Position numbers and translations under genes: made by a program. From contig JAVKOQ010000035.1 of the NCBI GenBank assembly GCA_031835245.1, positions 62,001 to 126,000 of the forward strand: a stretch of 64,000 nucleotides of DNA. The letters run 5' to 3'. This stretch comes from Balamuthia mandrillaris. Taxonomy: Eukaryota; Discosea; Longamoebia; Balamuthiidae. Of this stretch, positions 21,989-33,016 are shown one piece after another. The first letter of the stretch is position 1; each line of letters opens with the position of its first letter. The notes under the pieces were generated by a model, which searched no databases, had not been told where the DNA came from, and saw nothing but the letters and a program-made list of their open reading frames with translations.

Positions 21989-23051
21989 ATGGAGAAGAAA
22001 GGAGCAGCCGACAAACACGAAGAGTTGATTGACGTCTTGACCAAAGAGGGAACACCCACCGGAGAGGTCAAGACCAGGAAGGATATCCATGAGCAAGGCT
22101 TATGGCATAGAATAGGTATGTTTTCATCATGTTATGTTTGTTCGCCGAAAGTTGATTAGCATTGTTTCTCTCTTGTTCTTGTTCTTCTTCTTCTTCTTCT
22201 TTTTCTTCTTTTCTTCTTCTTCTCTTAAGTTCATGTGTGGTGTGTGGATGCACAAAGCGGAGAGCTCATCCTTCAACAGAGAGCTGCTGACAAGATGACC
22301 AACCCGAACAAATGGGACGTGTCTGCCGCCGGTCATGTCGGCCACGGCGAGAGCTCCCTTGCCACTGGTTTCTTTTTCTTCTATCTTTGTCTTTTTGTTT
22401 TTGTGTTTGTTTCCGTCAAACTGTAACCCACCAAACTTCTGCTCTCTTCTTGTTCTTCTCCTTGTTCTTGTGTCCCTTCGCTCCACACAAACAGCCCAAA
22501 TAGAGTTGAAGGAGGAGTTGGGCTTGGTGGTGCCTCCAGAGCAGTTCCGTTTTCTTGGCTCAACGCCCTGTTCCGTCACTTACCACAACGGTTGGTTGCG
22601 CCATTCATTTTCAACCATTCACTTTTTTTTCGTTAGCTCACCACTTCTCTCTCTTCTCTTTCTCTTCTCTTCTCTTCTCTCTTCTCTCTCTCTCTCTCTC
22701 TCTCTGCTTTTCATTTTGGGGGAAACACAAGGGACTTATATTGATAACGAGTGGCAAGACCTCTATCTGGTAGAATTGAACGAGCACGTTCCCATATCTG
22801 CCCTTACTTTGCAAAAGGAAGAAGTAGCCGGTACTCTTTTTACTTTCTTTCGCGCTTTCTTCCTCTGCTTCTCCTCCTCCTGCTTATGTCTTCTCCGCTC
22901 TCTCGTTCATTGTTCTATTTGCACAACAATAGGAGCCAAGTACTTGCATTACAAAGAAGTGGAACGACACTATGCGGAAGGGGACGAGGCCTTTGTGCCA
23001 CACAACGACATAGAACCTCTCTTTGCTGCTCTCCATCAACGCTTCCCTTGA
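21989..23051 (+). CDS. Nudix hydrolase with altered Nudix box
   Basis: Five exons (21989-22115, 22230-22367, 22495-22590, 22732-22830, 22933-23051) give 192 residues. The N-terminus has the IPP-isomerase/Nudix-like start HEELIDVLTKEGTPTG and WHRIVHVWCVD. The Nudix box spans intron 2: GHVGHGESSLATAQ followed by IELKEELGL. The consensus GX5EX7REUXEEXGU is kept except that the Arg of the REU triplet is Ile. The metal-binding Glu residues (E..EE) remain. The closest group by pattern is the YfcD/plant NUDT3-N-terminal type, which hydrolyses nucleoside or isoprenoid diphosphates; the substrate is unknown. No transit peptide is evident, so it is likely cytosolic. Confidence 0.85.
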
Positions 23052-23054
23052 AGG

Positions 23055-23087
<33 letters not shown>

Positions 23088-23223
23088 CAAGGAGAACTTA
23101 GAACCAGTTTCAATACTTGAAACAAACTATTAAAAATATCCAAAAGTACAAAAATAAAAAATCTTAAACAAAAAGAAAGAGAAAAAGAAAAAGGTCTCCA
23201 GAATAAGCGAAAAAGAAGAGATA

Positions 23224-24110
23224 TCACTTGATGTCCACGCGACCAGCGTTTCGTGGTTCCACTTTGAGAGAGAGGGCGTAGAGCTTCTTGTCGTCGGCGG
23301 TCGGCAGGGCCGCCAAAAAGTTCTGCACGCTCTCCACTTTCTCCAGGTTGTAGGGAGTCTTTTGGAAGCGAGTCACCGTGGTGATGACGTTGTGCACCAG
23401 TTTGTGTTTTTGAAAGTTGATGAGCTTGCCCACCTTGTTGCGGTTGCCGTCCTCGATGAATGTCAAGTCTTGCAAACATACTCCGCTGTTTTGTTGTGGT
23501 TTTTTTTAATAAAATATAAATAAACATTTTTAAAGGAGACAAGAAAGGAAAAGAGCAAACAAGATAATGAGACGTACACATAGGGAATGGCAGGAGGAGA
23601 GGTGGCCGCAAGGAGCGTTCGGTAGTGCTTGAAGGAGCTCTCCATGGAGGTCAGCTGCTCCAGTTGCTCCAATGAGTTCTTGGCGGTCTTGGCCAACTTG
23701 GCCTTTGTCCATTTGAGTCGCAGCACGGCGCTGTTGCTGAAGCCTGCCATGAAGGCCTGCAACAAGTGGAAGTTATTCAGCTCTTTCAGCTCTTCGGCAA
23801 TGCGGATGAACTTATTGAAGACTTTCACTCGTTCTCGAATTTTCTAGATTTAATTTTTGAAAATAAAAGTTAGAAAAAACGGAATAACAAGAGCGAGAAG
23901 AGAGAAGAGACTATAGAAAGAGTCTAAGAAACCTTTTGCTGCAACAATTCGGTGGCGACGGCCCTTGACACAAAGTTGAAGTACTCGATCAGAGCCATCA
24001 GATTTGGGGCCAGGTGTTGGGTGCTGGGCTTGCTCCATGGTTGACCAAAGAACTCACTCGGCTAAAAACCATTACGAATCAGACAACAGAAAAAAAAAAA
24101 GGAGGAGACT

Positions 24111-24155
<45 letters not shown>

Positions 24156-26669
24156 GAGAGGGGAGATAGAGAAGAAAACATGACGAGAGCAAAGAATGAG
24201 AGAAACGGATGAAAGAAAAGATACACACCCGAATGGCGTTGAAAATCTCTGAAGCGCGAATGGTAAGTTGACGAGCCACCTCGATCTCATCGATGACAAA
24301 GAAGTTGAGCTTGTCGCTCATGGTGCGAGGAATGCGGGGCTGCGGCGGTCGCTCGCTGTATTGCCTGACCTCGTCGGTACCCAAGGTCTTGGCTTCGATG
24401 GACTTGAGAATTTTGGCGGACATGGCGTAGGCGAGGGAGGGACCACTGCCGCCGTCGTTGGCCTGCATTGTCTTGTTCAAAAAGTCGATGAGGGTCTCCA
24501 TGAGCTGATCGTGGAAGTCGTCAAAGAACTCGTCCACCCACACTTTGAAGAGATAGAGTATTCGTCGCTGGATTCGCTCACCGCGCTCTCCCATACCGGC
24601 CTCTTCCGCCTTTACCTTCTTCTTTTCCTCGTTGGCGGCTGCCTCAGCACCCCTGCCTTTGGCTTTGCGGCCAAACTTGAGTTTGGATTTGGAGAGACCA
24701 GATTTGCCTTTGGCTTTATCTGTGCTCTCTTCTTGTGCTTCGGCCTCAGCCACTTCCGGTTTGGAGCACTCATCATATTTGCGAAGCAGGCGGCGGAGCA
24801 CAAGTTCGGAGGAGGAGAAAGCATGGTGCGTGGAGAGAAACGCTTTTGTGAACTCGGGCTCTGTTTGTAAAAGAGGATACAATGAGTAACCAAACAAGAG
24901 GAAAAAGAACAAGAGCAAGAGGAGAAAGAAGGAACAAAGACAAAGCCGAAGGAAAGCGGGCTTCATTACCATAATAGTCTGTCTCAACGAGATGGGCAAG
25001 CATTGCATTGAGACTGCCCGCCTTGATTTCTTTCGGATTCTCGTCCTCGAAAAGAATGTTGGGCGAACCATCCCGCAGCTGAGCACCTTTTTCGTCTTCA
25101 TCCTCGACATCATCTCCCAAGTCTTCCGACTTGTCCGTCCGCACCAATTCCATAACCTCTTCCACTATTTTCGTATAAGAAGCAAGAAGAGAGGGAAGGT
25201 GAGTTCTTCCTTTTCGCTCAATCTTTAGCGTTAGTACGGTACCTGAGGAAGCAATGCCTTGCTTGACAAGAAGTAGCCGAGCGTAAGCATCTACGTTCTG
25301 AGCATGAAGCGATATTGTCATATCCAGCACCACCACTTTTAACAAAAGATACTAAGGTTTTACGAATGCAAAAAACAAAAAAAAAAACCAAGAAGCAACG
25401 CACCAGCAGTAGAAGACTTCTTATAGTAAACATCGTATTGCTCTGGAGGAATCTTAACTTTCTCGCATATAGTCTTCTTTGCCTCCGCGACACTGGACAT
25501 GAAGTCGATGGGGAAGTGGGTGTAGATGGGCGTGTTGCCACCGCTCAACAAGCGCGACTCCCTCCGACTGAACGTGCCAAAACGACCAGAGTCGTTGCCC
25601 GTCGCGTTTGGTTTTTCGTGATAGACCATTACCATGATTGGCTTGCAGCGCAACATATAACGCAGCACATCCTATAATAAATGAATGAAAAGGTAAGGTC
25701 GTTCCTCAAACGCAGAGAGAGAGAGAGAGAGAGAGAAAGCGAGAGCCAAACCTCAGGATGGAACTTGTAGTAGTTGAGTTTCTTGTCCTCAGCCAACCAG
25801 AAACTAGAACCAAGGTCAGCCGGTGCCTCCACTTCAGAACGACGCCTCAAGCGTGAGAGGTTGAATTCGCCAGATCCTTCGTCGATGCTCTTTGACTTCG
25901 TGCGTTCCTCGCTGGTCGAGGCGTTGGGGTTGGTCTCCAGGAAGAGACCGTAGTTAGTGTAGTTGGGCATTTCTGACTCGGGAAGGATTTTGGTGGCAAT
26001 GTCTTTGAGAATGTCTGAGATCTTTCTGTTAGGGTCGAATTGCATGTACTCTGAAGCATCTTGAGAGAGAAGCTTCACTTGGACTCCCATCATCTTCATC
26101 TTCAATTCAAGAATGTCCTGTTGTTTTTTTTTTAATTTTTTTCTGGTGTGAGAGGATGGAAGAAGAGGCAAAACTAAAGAAGCTTTCTTTATAGATAGGA
26201 TTTACGAACCTGAGTATTGTACAATCCTTCATAGGCGATAAGAGACTCGGTATCTTCCAACCATTCTCCTTCTTCTTGAGAGTTAGCTGGTGTTGGTTCT
26301 GGTTGTGCATTTCGCTTTGATTTGCCTGTTCAAGTTTATTTTGTTGGTCAGAGAAGAAAATGAAGAAAGAAAAACCAACAAACTTCTGGTACCCTTTTTC
26401 TTGTCTTTTGATTTTTCTGCGGCAGTGTTCGTTTGCCGGTGCCAATAAAGTCCCCAATCGTACTCATCCCAAGCAGACACATGAGGGAACCGTTGCCGCA
26501 CTGCAGCAACAGCATCTGCACAACTGCTGTGCGGATCAAAGCGCATCTTTGTGATAGTCAGAGTATTAATTACATCGGTAGCATTACATGTTATCTTCAA
26601 TATCCACGGTTTTATCTTGTACTCAGCAGTGACCTGGAATTTTAGAAAAAGGGTAGTTTAAATAATTGG

Positions 26670-26704
<35 letters not shown>

Positions 26705-29700
26705 AAATGGTAACAGATGTACCTGTCCCTTGAGGTCATAGGCACCCAAGGACTTATGAGGCTCCGGCCAAAGTCCATCAGCGTTATTGTCTGTGGGAAG
26801 CACAAACAATCCCCAATCAAACTTAGCTTTCTTGAGTTGTGGATATTGAGCTATATTCAAACGAATTGGTGAAGAATGAAAAACAAGCAAAGGTTGTCAG
26901 TATCCTAACAAAAGCAAAAACAAAACAAACAAAAACAACATCAGAAAGAGGGAGTTGATTGTACATTTGACTTTGTTGATGATATCGTTGACGTTTTGGT
27001 TGAGTTCAAAGGGAACAACGAGGTAACCAGCGTTCGTATCATAAGATATCTCCTTAAGATCCGTGCCTTGCGTAACAACAGTGATACGGAAATAGTTTTC
27101 GAATGGATGTCTAATAAAAATACATTGATTAATACGATAAATTTCGAAGTGGTCTTGAGGATAATACAGTGTACGTACTTTTCTGATTCATTTTCGAAGA
27201 ATTCAGAGTCTTCTTCGCCGTCGCTCGTCGCAGAGCTGTCCTCCGTTCCCAATCCAAGACTCCATGTCTCTTCGTCGTTGTCGCTTTCGGTAATAGAGCT
27301 GTCGCCAGTAAGATCCCACCCCTCGTCTTCATCTGCATTCAATTTTGAGAGAAAATAGGCAGCAAGCAGTTAATAATCCAAAAAAAAATAGTAATAGCAG
27401 TGACAAACCTCCGCTTGCACCAGCAGCAGACTTGGCCAAGGCAACACGGCCAAGAACTGAGCTCGATCCTCTCTTCTTTTTTGGTATGCCGGGAGAGGTG
27501 GGAGTGGAGCCGGATTGAACGGCGGAAAAACTGGCGAGGGAGGACTTCTGTTCCGCCGACTTGGACTTGGTGGCCAGTTCGAGTTTGGAATAGGAGGAAG
27601 AGCGAACACGAGGAGATATGATGCTGCCTTTCTTCTTTCCGGGGATTTTTGGCGAGCTCTCTCCTTTAACAAAAAAAATTAAAAAGACGAATAAGGAAAG
27701 ATAGCAGATGTGGCGACATACCTCCCGTTGGCGATTCAAGGTTCATTGCTTTAACGGCAACAATGTTCAGAGGAGGCTTTGACCTCTTTGTTTTCTTTTT
27801 GGAGGGAGCCTTTGGCTTCATTTTTTTCTGCTTCATCTCAATGTCGTGTTCTTCCTTGTCTTCGTCCATAGCCTCCTTGAAACTGTCTATTTCTTGCTGA
27901 ATTTTTTCCAAATAACTCTTCCTCACTTCTTCATTGCCATCCACCCCCTCGCTCGAAGCCGCAGAGCAAACTTTTTCCAACCCCTAGAAAACAGGTAAAA
28001 GAGTTAGGGAACATACAGAAACGATAAGCGAGGAAGCGGCAGGCAAGAGAGGGAGAAGGAGAGAGAAAGAGAGAAGAGAAGAGAAGAGAAGAGAGAAAAG
28101 AAAAGAGAAAAGAGAACCTCTAGTTTCTGCAACAGGTTGGCTCTCAAGAACCCTTTGCGTATTTGCACCCGTGTGTTGAGGTGCTCAGTCGTGTTCACGA
28201 TAACATTAATCAATTTTAGAGTATGCCACCTGAGAGAATACCGAGCCTTTTCGGAGCTGCGCGGAGACAAAGACCTGGGGGTCAACGCAAGATCTTTGGC
28301 CAATGCTTTATTCTCGTTGGTGCTTGTTTTGTCTGCTGAAGAAGCTTTCTCTTTGTGTTCTGGCATGCTTGACGTCTTTAAGCCGGAGCCGCTGGTGCTG
28401 GCAGCGGCAGCCTGCTTTTGATCCTCTTCTACCACGTCCAGGTCTTGCTCTGTAGGGTTGCCGAGGAAATTGACCAACATCTGGAAACAAAGACGGAAGC
28501 GGCCACGTTTCTTGGCAGCCAACTCTGTAGGCGAGGAGAGTTGCGCGCCAACCCTCTCTGCCAAAGTTTCTGTGAGTCGCTCGATGCCTTCCAACACTTT
28601 TCTGGGACCAATGGGCCGAACTTTTCCGATTTCTATCAACAACTTGAGGGCCGCCTTTTTCAAGCGAGGAGAAGCCCATGGAACCATAGATAGCGAGATG
28701 GGGAGACAGCAGTCAGGTTGCTCCATCACGTCCCGCAGACGAACTTTCAGGATGATCTTAATGCACCGCAGGGACTCGAGTTGCAGGGCTTGCTGCTCGC
28801 CCGATATCATGGTACCCGCGTTCTTCTTCAGCAGGTCCAGCAGCCTTGTGATGCCTTGGTTGGTAACGAACTGGTCCATCCAAATGTAATTCTGGCTCAT
28901 GAGCATCACGCGGAGGATGGTCACCTCCCTGGTATCAATAACGTCCGCTGCCAACATTTTGGGAAAATATTCTGGTGGCTGAATGGAGGAAGGTTTCTTG
29001 CCCTGTATAACAGAAAAACGGATAAGATGTCAAATTTTACAACATAACAGAGGGGGAAAAAAAGGTGATCGTGTGAGCGTACAGTAGCTTTAGAGATAGT
29101 GTCCATTAGAGCAGCAGTACGGGGAGTTGTAGACAATTCGTCCGAGTTGGGAAGAACAGGAGGTGGAGGAGGAAGACGCAAAGTGCCGTAACGCAGCTTA
29201 GTGACGTCTTTTCCAGCTTTATCTCCGTCTGGTGGACTGGTGCCAGGCTTCTCCTCATCGCTGGTTTTTGTGGATTCGTCTGTCTCCTCCTTTTTCGTCT
29301 TTCTCATCGTGCCAAAGAGGCCTTTCTTTTTCTTGCCTTTGCCTTCGCCCAAGGTTCCCGTTCGGAATCGGCGTGGGGCTGTCTGCTCCAAATCTTTCTC
29401 CAGCTCCATCAACTTGCCTATTTCTTGTTGTATTTCGTTGTCGATGTCTACACCAGGAGAGTTCTCGGCCTTTGCTTTGGGCGTTTTCGACTCGAAAAGG
29501 TCTTCTTCCAACATTGTGAGGTCGTCCTTTGGTCGCTCATCCTTTTCGTTTTCCTTTTGCTTGTCTTTCTCTTTGTCTTTACTCTTTCCCTTGCCTTTGC
29601 TTTTTTCTTTCTGCTTTTCTTCTTCCTGCTTTTCTTCTTTCTTTTTCTTGGGGGTCTCTTCTTTCTTTTCTTTGGGCTCCTGCGGTGGTGAAGTGGGTTC

Positions 29701-30217
29701 CTTTGTATCAGACGAACCTTTGGATTTCTTTGGTTGAGCAGGAGGTGAGTCTGGATCATCCTTAGACATCCATTCCTCGGGTAATTCTGCGATCTTTCTC
29801 TCACGGGATTGAGAGACTCCGGTGCTTGCTCTCCCTGGAAATAAATAAAATGAACAAAACAACCAATAAACGAAAATAAAATAAAGATTAGAGAGTACCT
29901 CTGAGTTTCAATCTTGCAAGACGCCTGGCGCGGAGCTGTTCTTCTACAGTTTCTGCCAAATTCAGGACATCCTCCTCTTCAGGACGGAGAAACTCCTCGC
30001 CAGGTTCGGATGACGACGCTGGTGCCGACACGGATGTGCTGACTTCATACTCCTTGGCTCGTCCAGAAAATAGTGTTTTGGTGTCCAGTTTGTCAGAATT
30101 GTTCGAGACAGCAAAGGAGCTGTTACTTCGGGCCAGCCGTTTCTTAGGAGAGAGTTTAGGATCGGCCGAGCCTTTGACCAGAGCTGCAAAGGGGGTGATC
30201 AATATAATGTAACTCAT

Positions 30218-30253
<36 letters not shown>

Positions 30254-31474
30254 AATACCAAGTGAGCCACTTTTAGCGATTATTTCCTGGCTACTAGCGT
30301 CCAAAGGATTGTCCTCCAAGGTTAGGCTCTCTAATGCCGGGAAGCCTTGAGTCCATTGCTTAGTTGGTATTTCCAGAATTTGATTTTCGTGAAGGAACAA
30401 TTTCTTTAGCTTTGGAAGCTGAAGAGATGAATTAAAAAGGTAAGAATTTGAAAGTTTGCACAGAGAGAGAGAGAGAGAGAGAGGAAAGACCTTGTGCAAC
30501 TTGACCACGCGGACGAGTTTGTTATGGTCTAAATGTATTTCCTCCAACGCTTGCAAATTCGTTAAGCCTTTTGGAAGCGCTTTGATCTGGTTGTTGCTGA
30601 GTTTGAGGATGCGAAGCGACCGAAGCTCGCAGATTGAGCTCGGCAAAGACGAGAGGCTATTGTTGTTAGCTTGAAAAGTCTTCATAAAAACAAAGTTTGA
30701 AAAAACTGCTTCATCGGTACAGAGCGAGGTAAGAGCATTGTTGGAAATATTAAGAGTCACCAGTTGCTGTTCGTAGTTTGAGATAGATGAAACGTGAGGA
30801 AAGAGATAGGGAAAATAGAGAAAATAGAGAATACGGAGGAAAGAAGAAGTGTTGAAGAACAAACCGTTAAGGCCCCAATTTCAGCAGGAACTGCACTTAT
30901 GTGCGTGTTTGCAAGATTAAGGTGAGTCAACGAAGAAAGCTGCCATATTTGCTTCGGGATCTCTCCGTTGGCCAAGGCATTACCCTCGAGACTGAGGGTA
31001 CTAAGAGAGGCAAGAGCCTCAATTCCACAGTTTTCAGGAAAAGCGGCCACCTCGTTGTCTTTCAGATCAAGCGTTCGGAGATGCGGGAACATGGCGTCGA
31101 GATGTCTTTGTGTCATACGTCGGTTAGCAAAAGAACCAACTTATTGAAAGAGAGCAGAAAGAAGAGAAGAGAGGGGAGGAGAGGAGAAAAAAAAAGAGGA
31201 GAACGGGCGTGTCATACTTGGGTAGCGTAGTTATTTCGTTTGAGGAGAGAGTAAGGTGATGGAGTTGCCATTTTGTGAACGAGTAGGCCAGTTCAGGGGG
31301 TATGGCCTTCAGGCTGCATGACAAGAGGCTGAGGGAGGTCAACTGCGGCAACTGGGAGGAGACCTTCTTGATGTGTGCGGCCTGGATCTTTTTCTTGGGG
31401 TTGCTAACCTTGAGCAAAGTGCCCAAGGAGGCATTCTGGCTGTCCTCCACAAGCTTGCTGAGGTCGCTCCCCAT
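23224..31474 (-). CDS. Giant RasGEF with LRR, FH3-like and talin-F0/F1-like ubiquitin folds
   Basis: Twenty-two exons, all phases consistent, give 2,122 residues. MGSDLSK at the start fits N-myristoylation. Residues about 30-330 are leucine-rich repeats (LRTLDLKDNEVAAFP, LRILKLSNNQIKALP). About 330-660 are Lys/Glu/Pro-rich and disordered. About 660-950 form an armadillo-like GBD/FH3-type region (FVTNQGITRLLDLLKKN, LESLRCIKIILK). A disordered stretch ends near 1170. About 1175-1650 hold repeated ubiquitin-like units with FDWGLFVLP, YDWGLYWH and YGLFLE followed by W(L)..........Y, as in talin F0/F1. A Ras exchanger N-terminal domain covers about 1690-1880. A CDC25-type RasGEF domain covers about 1880-2110, with ARQLTIRASEIFNAI, PSEFFGQPW and IPYVGVCLQDLTFIEDGN. 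It should activate a Ras or Rap GTPase at membranes; the adhesion link is inference from the talin-like folds. Confidence 0.85.
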
Positions 31475-33016
31475 TCTTCTTCCTCGAGAGCGGTGTCCAA
31501 AAAGTAGCAGAAAAAAAAATACAACGACAAGGATGACAACAGGTTCACGATGGTCACGGAAGCAGCACCGGGCAATCAATCAGCAGCACTCTTGCGGTCC
31601 CGTTTGTTCCGAGGAAAAACAAAAACGTTCCTCCGTTTGTTAAAAAAAAAGAAAACACGGTTTGCGTGTGTGTTGCCGATCCCAACCACCAGCAGTTTTC
31701 TGCTACTTTTTTCTCCTGGCCGCTTTCTCAAAATAAAAATAAAAATAAAAAATGGTGCTGGTGATTAAAAAAATAAAGAGAACACACCTCGCTCTGCTGC
31801 TACTACTTCTTCAACCCTCCTCCTCCTCCACAAAACAAGCAGCAGCCAGTGGCACTCTTTGTGCTCCGTTCTTGTTGTTCTCTCTCCAAATTATTTTTTT
31901 ATTTGTTTTTTTTTTGTTTCGATTTTTTTTTTGATTTGATTGCAGTATTTTTTTTCGCAGATGCGGTGGTGGATGCACCGCAGCAAAAAGGGACGAAATT
32001 ATTAAAGGTCTAGGTTACACCCCTTTATTGGGGAGATGCGAACGGGGCCGCGCTCACAAAGACGACACGGGCCGACCTTGCGGACCAGAAAAAATAGAAT
32101 AAAGATATAGCGCCGCTGAACCAGCTATAAAATATATCTACGAGAGACAAAGGAGAAAAAATAGAGAGAAGCAACGACAGCAGCTCAGGCCTGCGATCTA
32201 CAGCCCAGAATGGCTCTGTTGATCATGTCGTTGCCACACCAACAACCGGAGTTAGTAGATTACGTTACGTCACATTTTCCTTATGGGGTAGTGGATGATG
32301 CATCGTTTCCCTTACAAGGACACTCTACGATCGTGTCCGTAAAATCCTTTTTTTTTTTTATGAAAGTTAAAAGCACAATAAACCAATGACGGAAAAAAAA
32401 TTTCTCAGCTGAGAGGGCTCACATTCTCCTCTTTGTCCCTCTCTCGTTCTTGTCTCCCCCAATAAAAAAACAAGCAACAAATTAAAAGCCTCAAAATACG
32501 GGGCACACAGAAAAAAAAGCGGCAAAAAAAAAAAAAGAAAGGAAGAACGGGCGAAGTGTGGCGGCCAAGCATACACCAAAAGCAAATAAAAAAAGAGTAC
32601 AAATAATAATAATAAAGCCGCCACCCTTTTTTCTTTTCGTTAAAAGCCCTGTGGTGAGTCTTGTTTCACTTTTCTCTCTTTCTCTTTCTGCTTCTCTGAC
32701 CGCTTTTTCTTTTTCGTTTTTTTTTCTAAACTAAAGATTCGTTTTGATTCTTGGGGGTTTTGCTCCCAATCTTCTAGCTGGGAGTTACATTTTTTTTTTG
32801 TGTGTGTGTTGTGCTGTTACTTCACCACCTGACAACTCTGGCAGGTATTTGTTTCCCCGTTACTTTGCTTTCTTTCTTTGTGTGCAAAGTATAACATTTT
32901 TTTTTTACGATGTCTCCTTTCGCTACTCCTTCTGCACCTTTTTTTAATTGTTTTTTTTTGAGCTTTCAAGATTTTTTTTGCTTAACATTTCCCTATGTGA
33001 GCAGCGGTTTATCAGG
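31475..33016. promoter_or_regulatory. 1.5-kb bidirectional spacer, RasGEF and gelsolin genes
   Basis: This is the largest spacer in the window. Most is oligo-A/T-rich. A block at about 31960-32340 stands out by mixed, higher-GC sequence, with a 7-bp stem (TGCGGTG/CACCGCA at 31965-31985) and TATA-like CTATAAAATATAT near 32124. It could be promoter sequence or an unrecognised RNA gene; I find no tRNA, 5S or snRNA signature. The first exon of the gelsolin transcript may start near 32640-32900. Confidence 0.45.
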
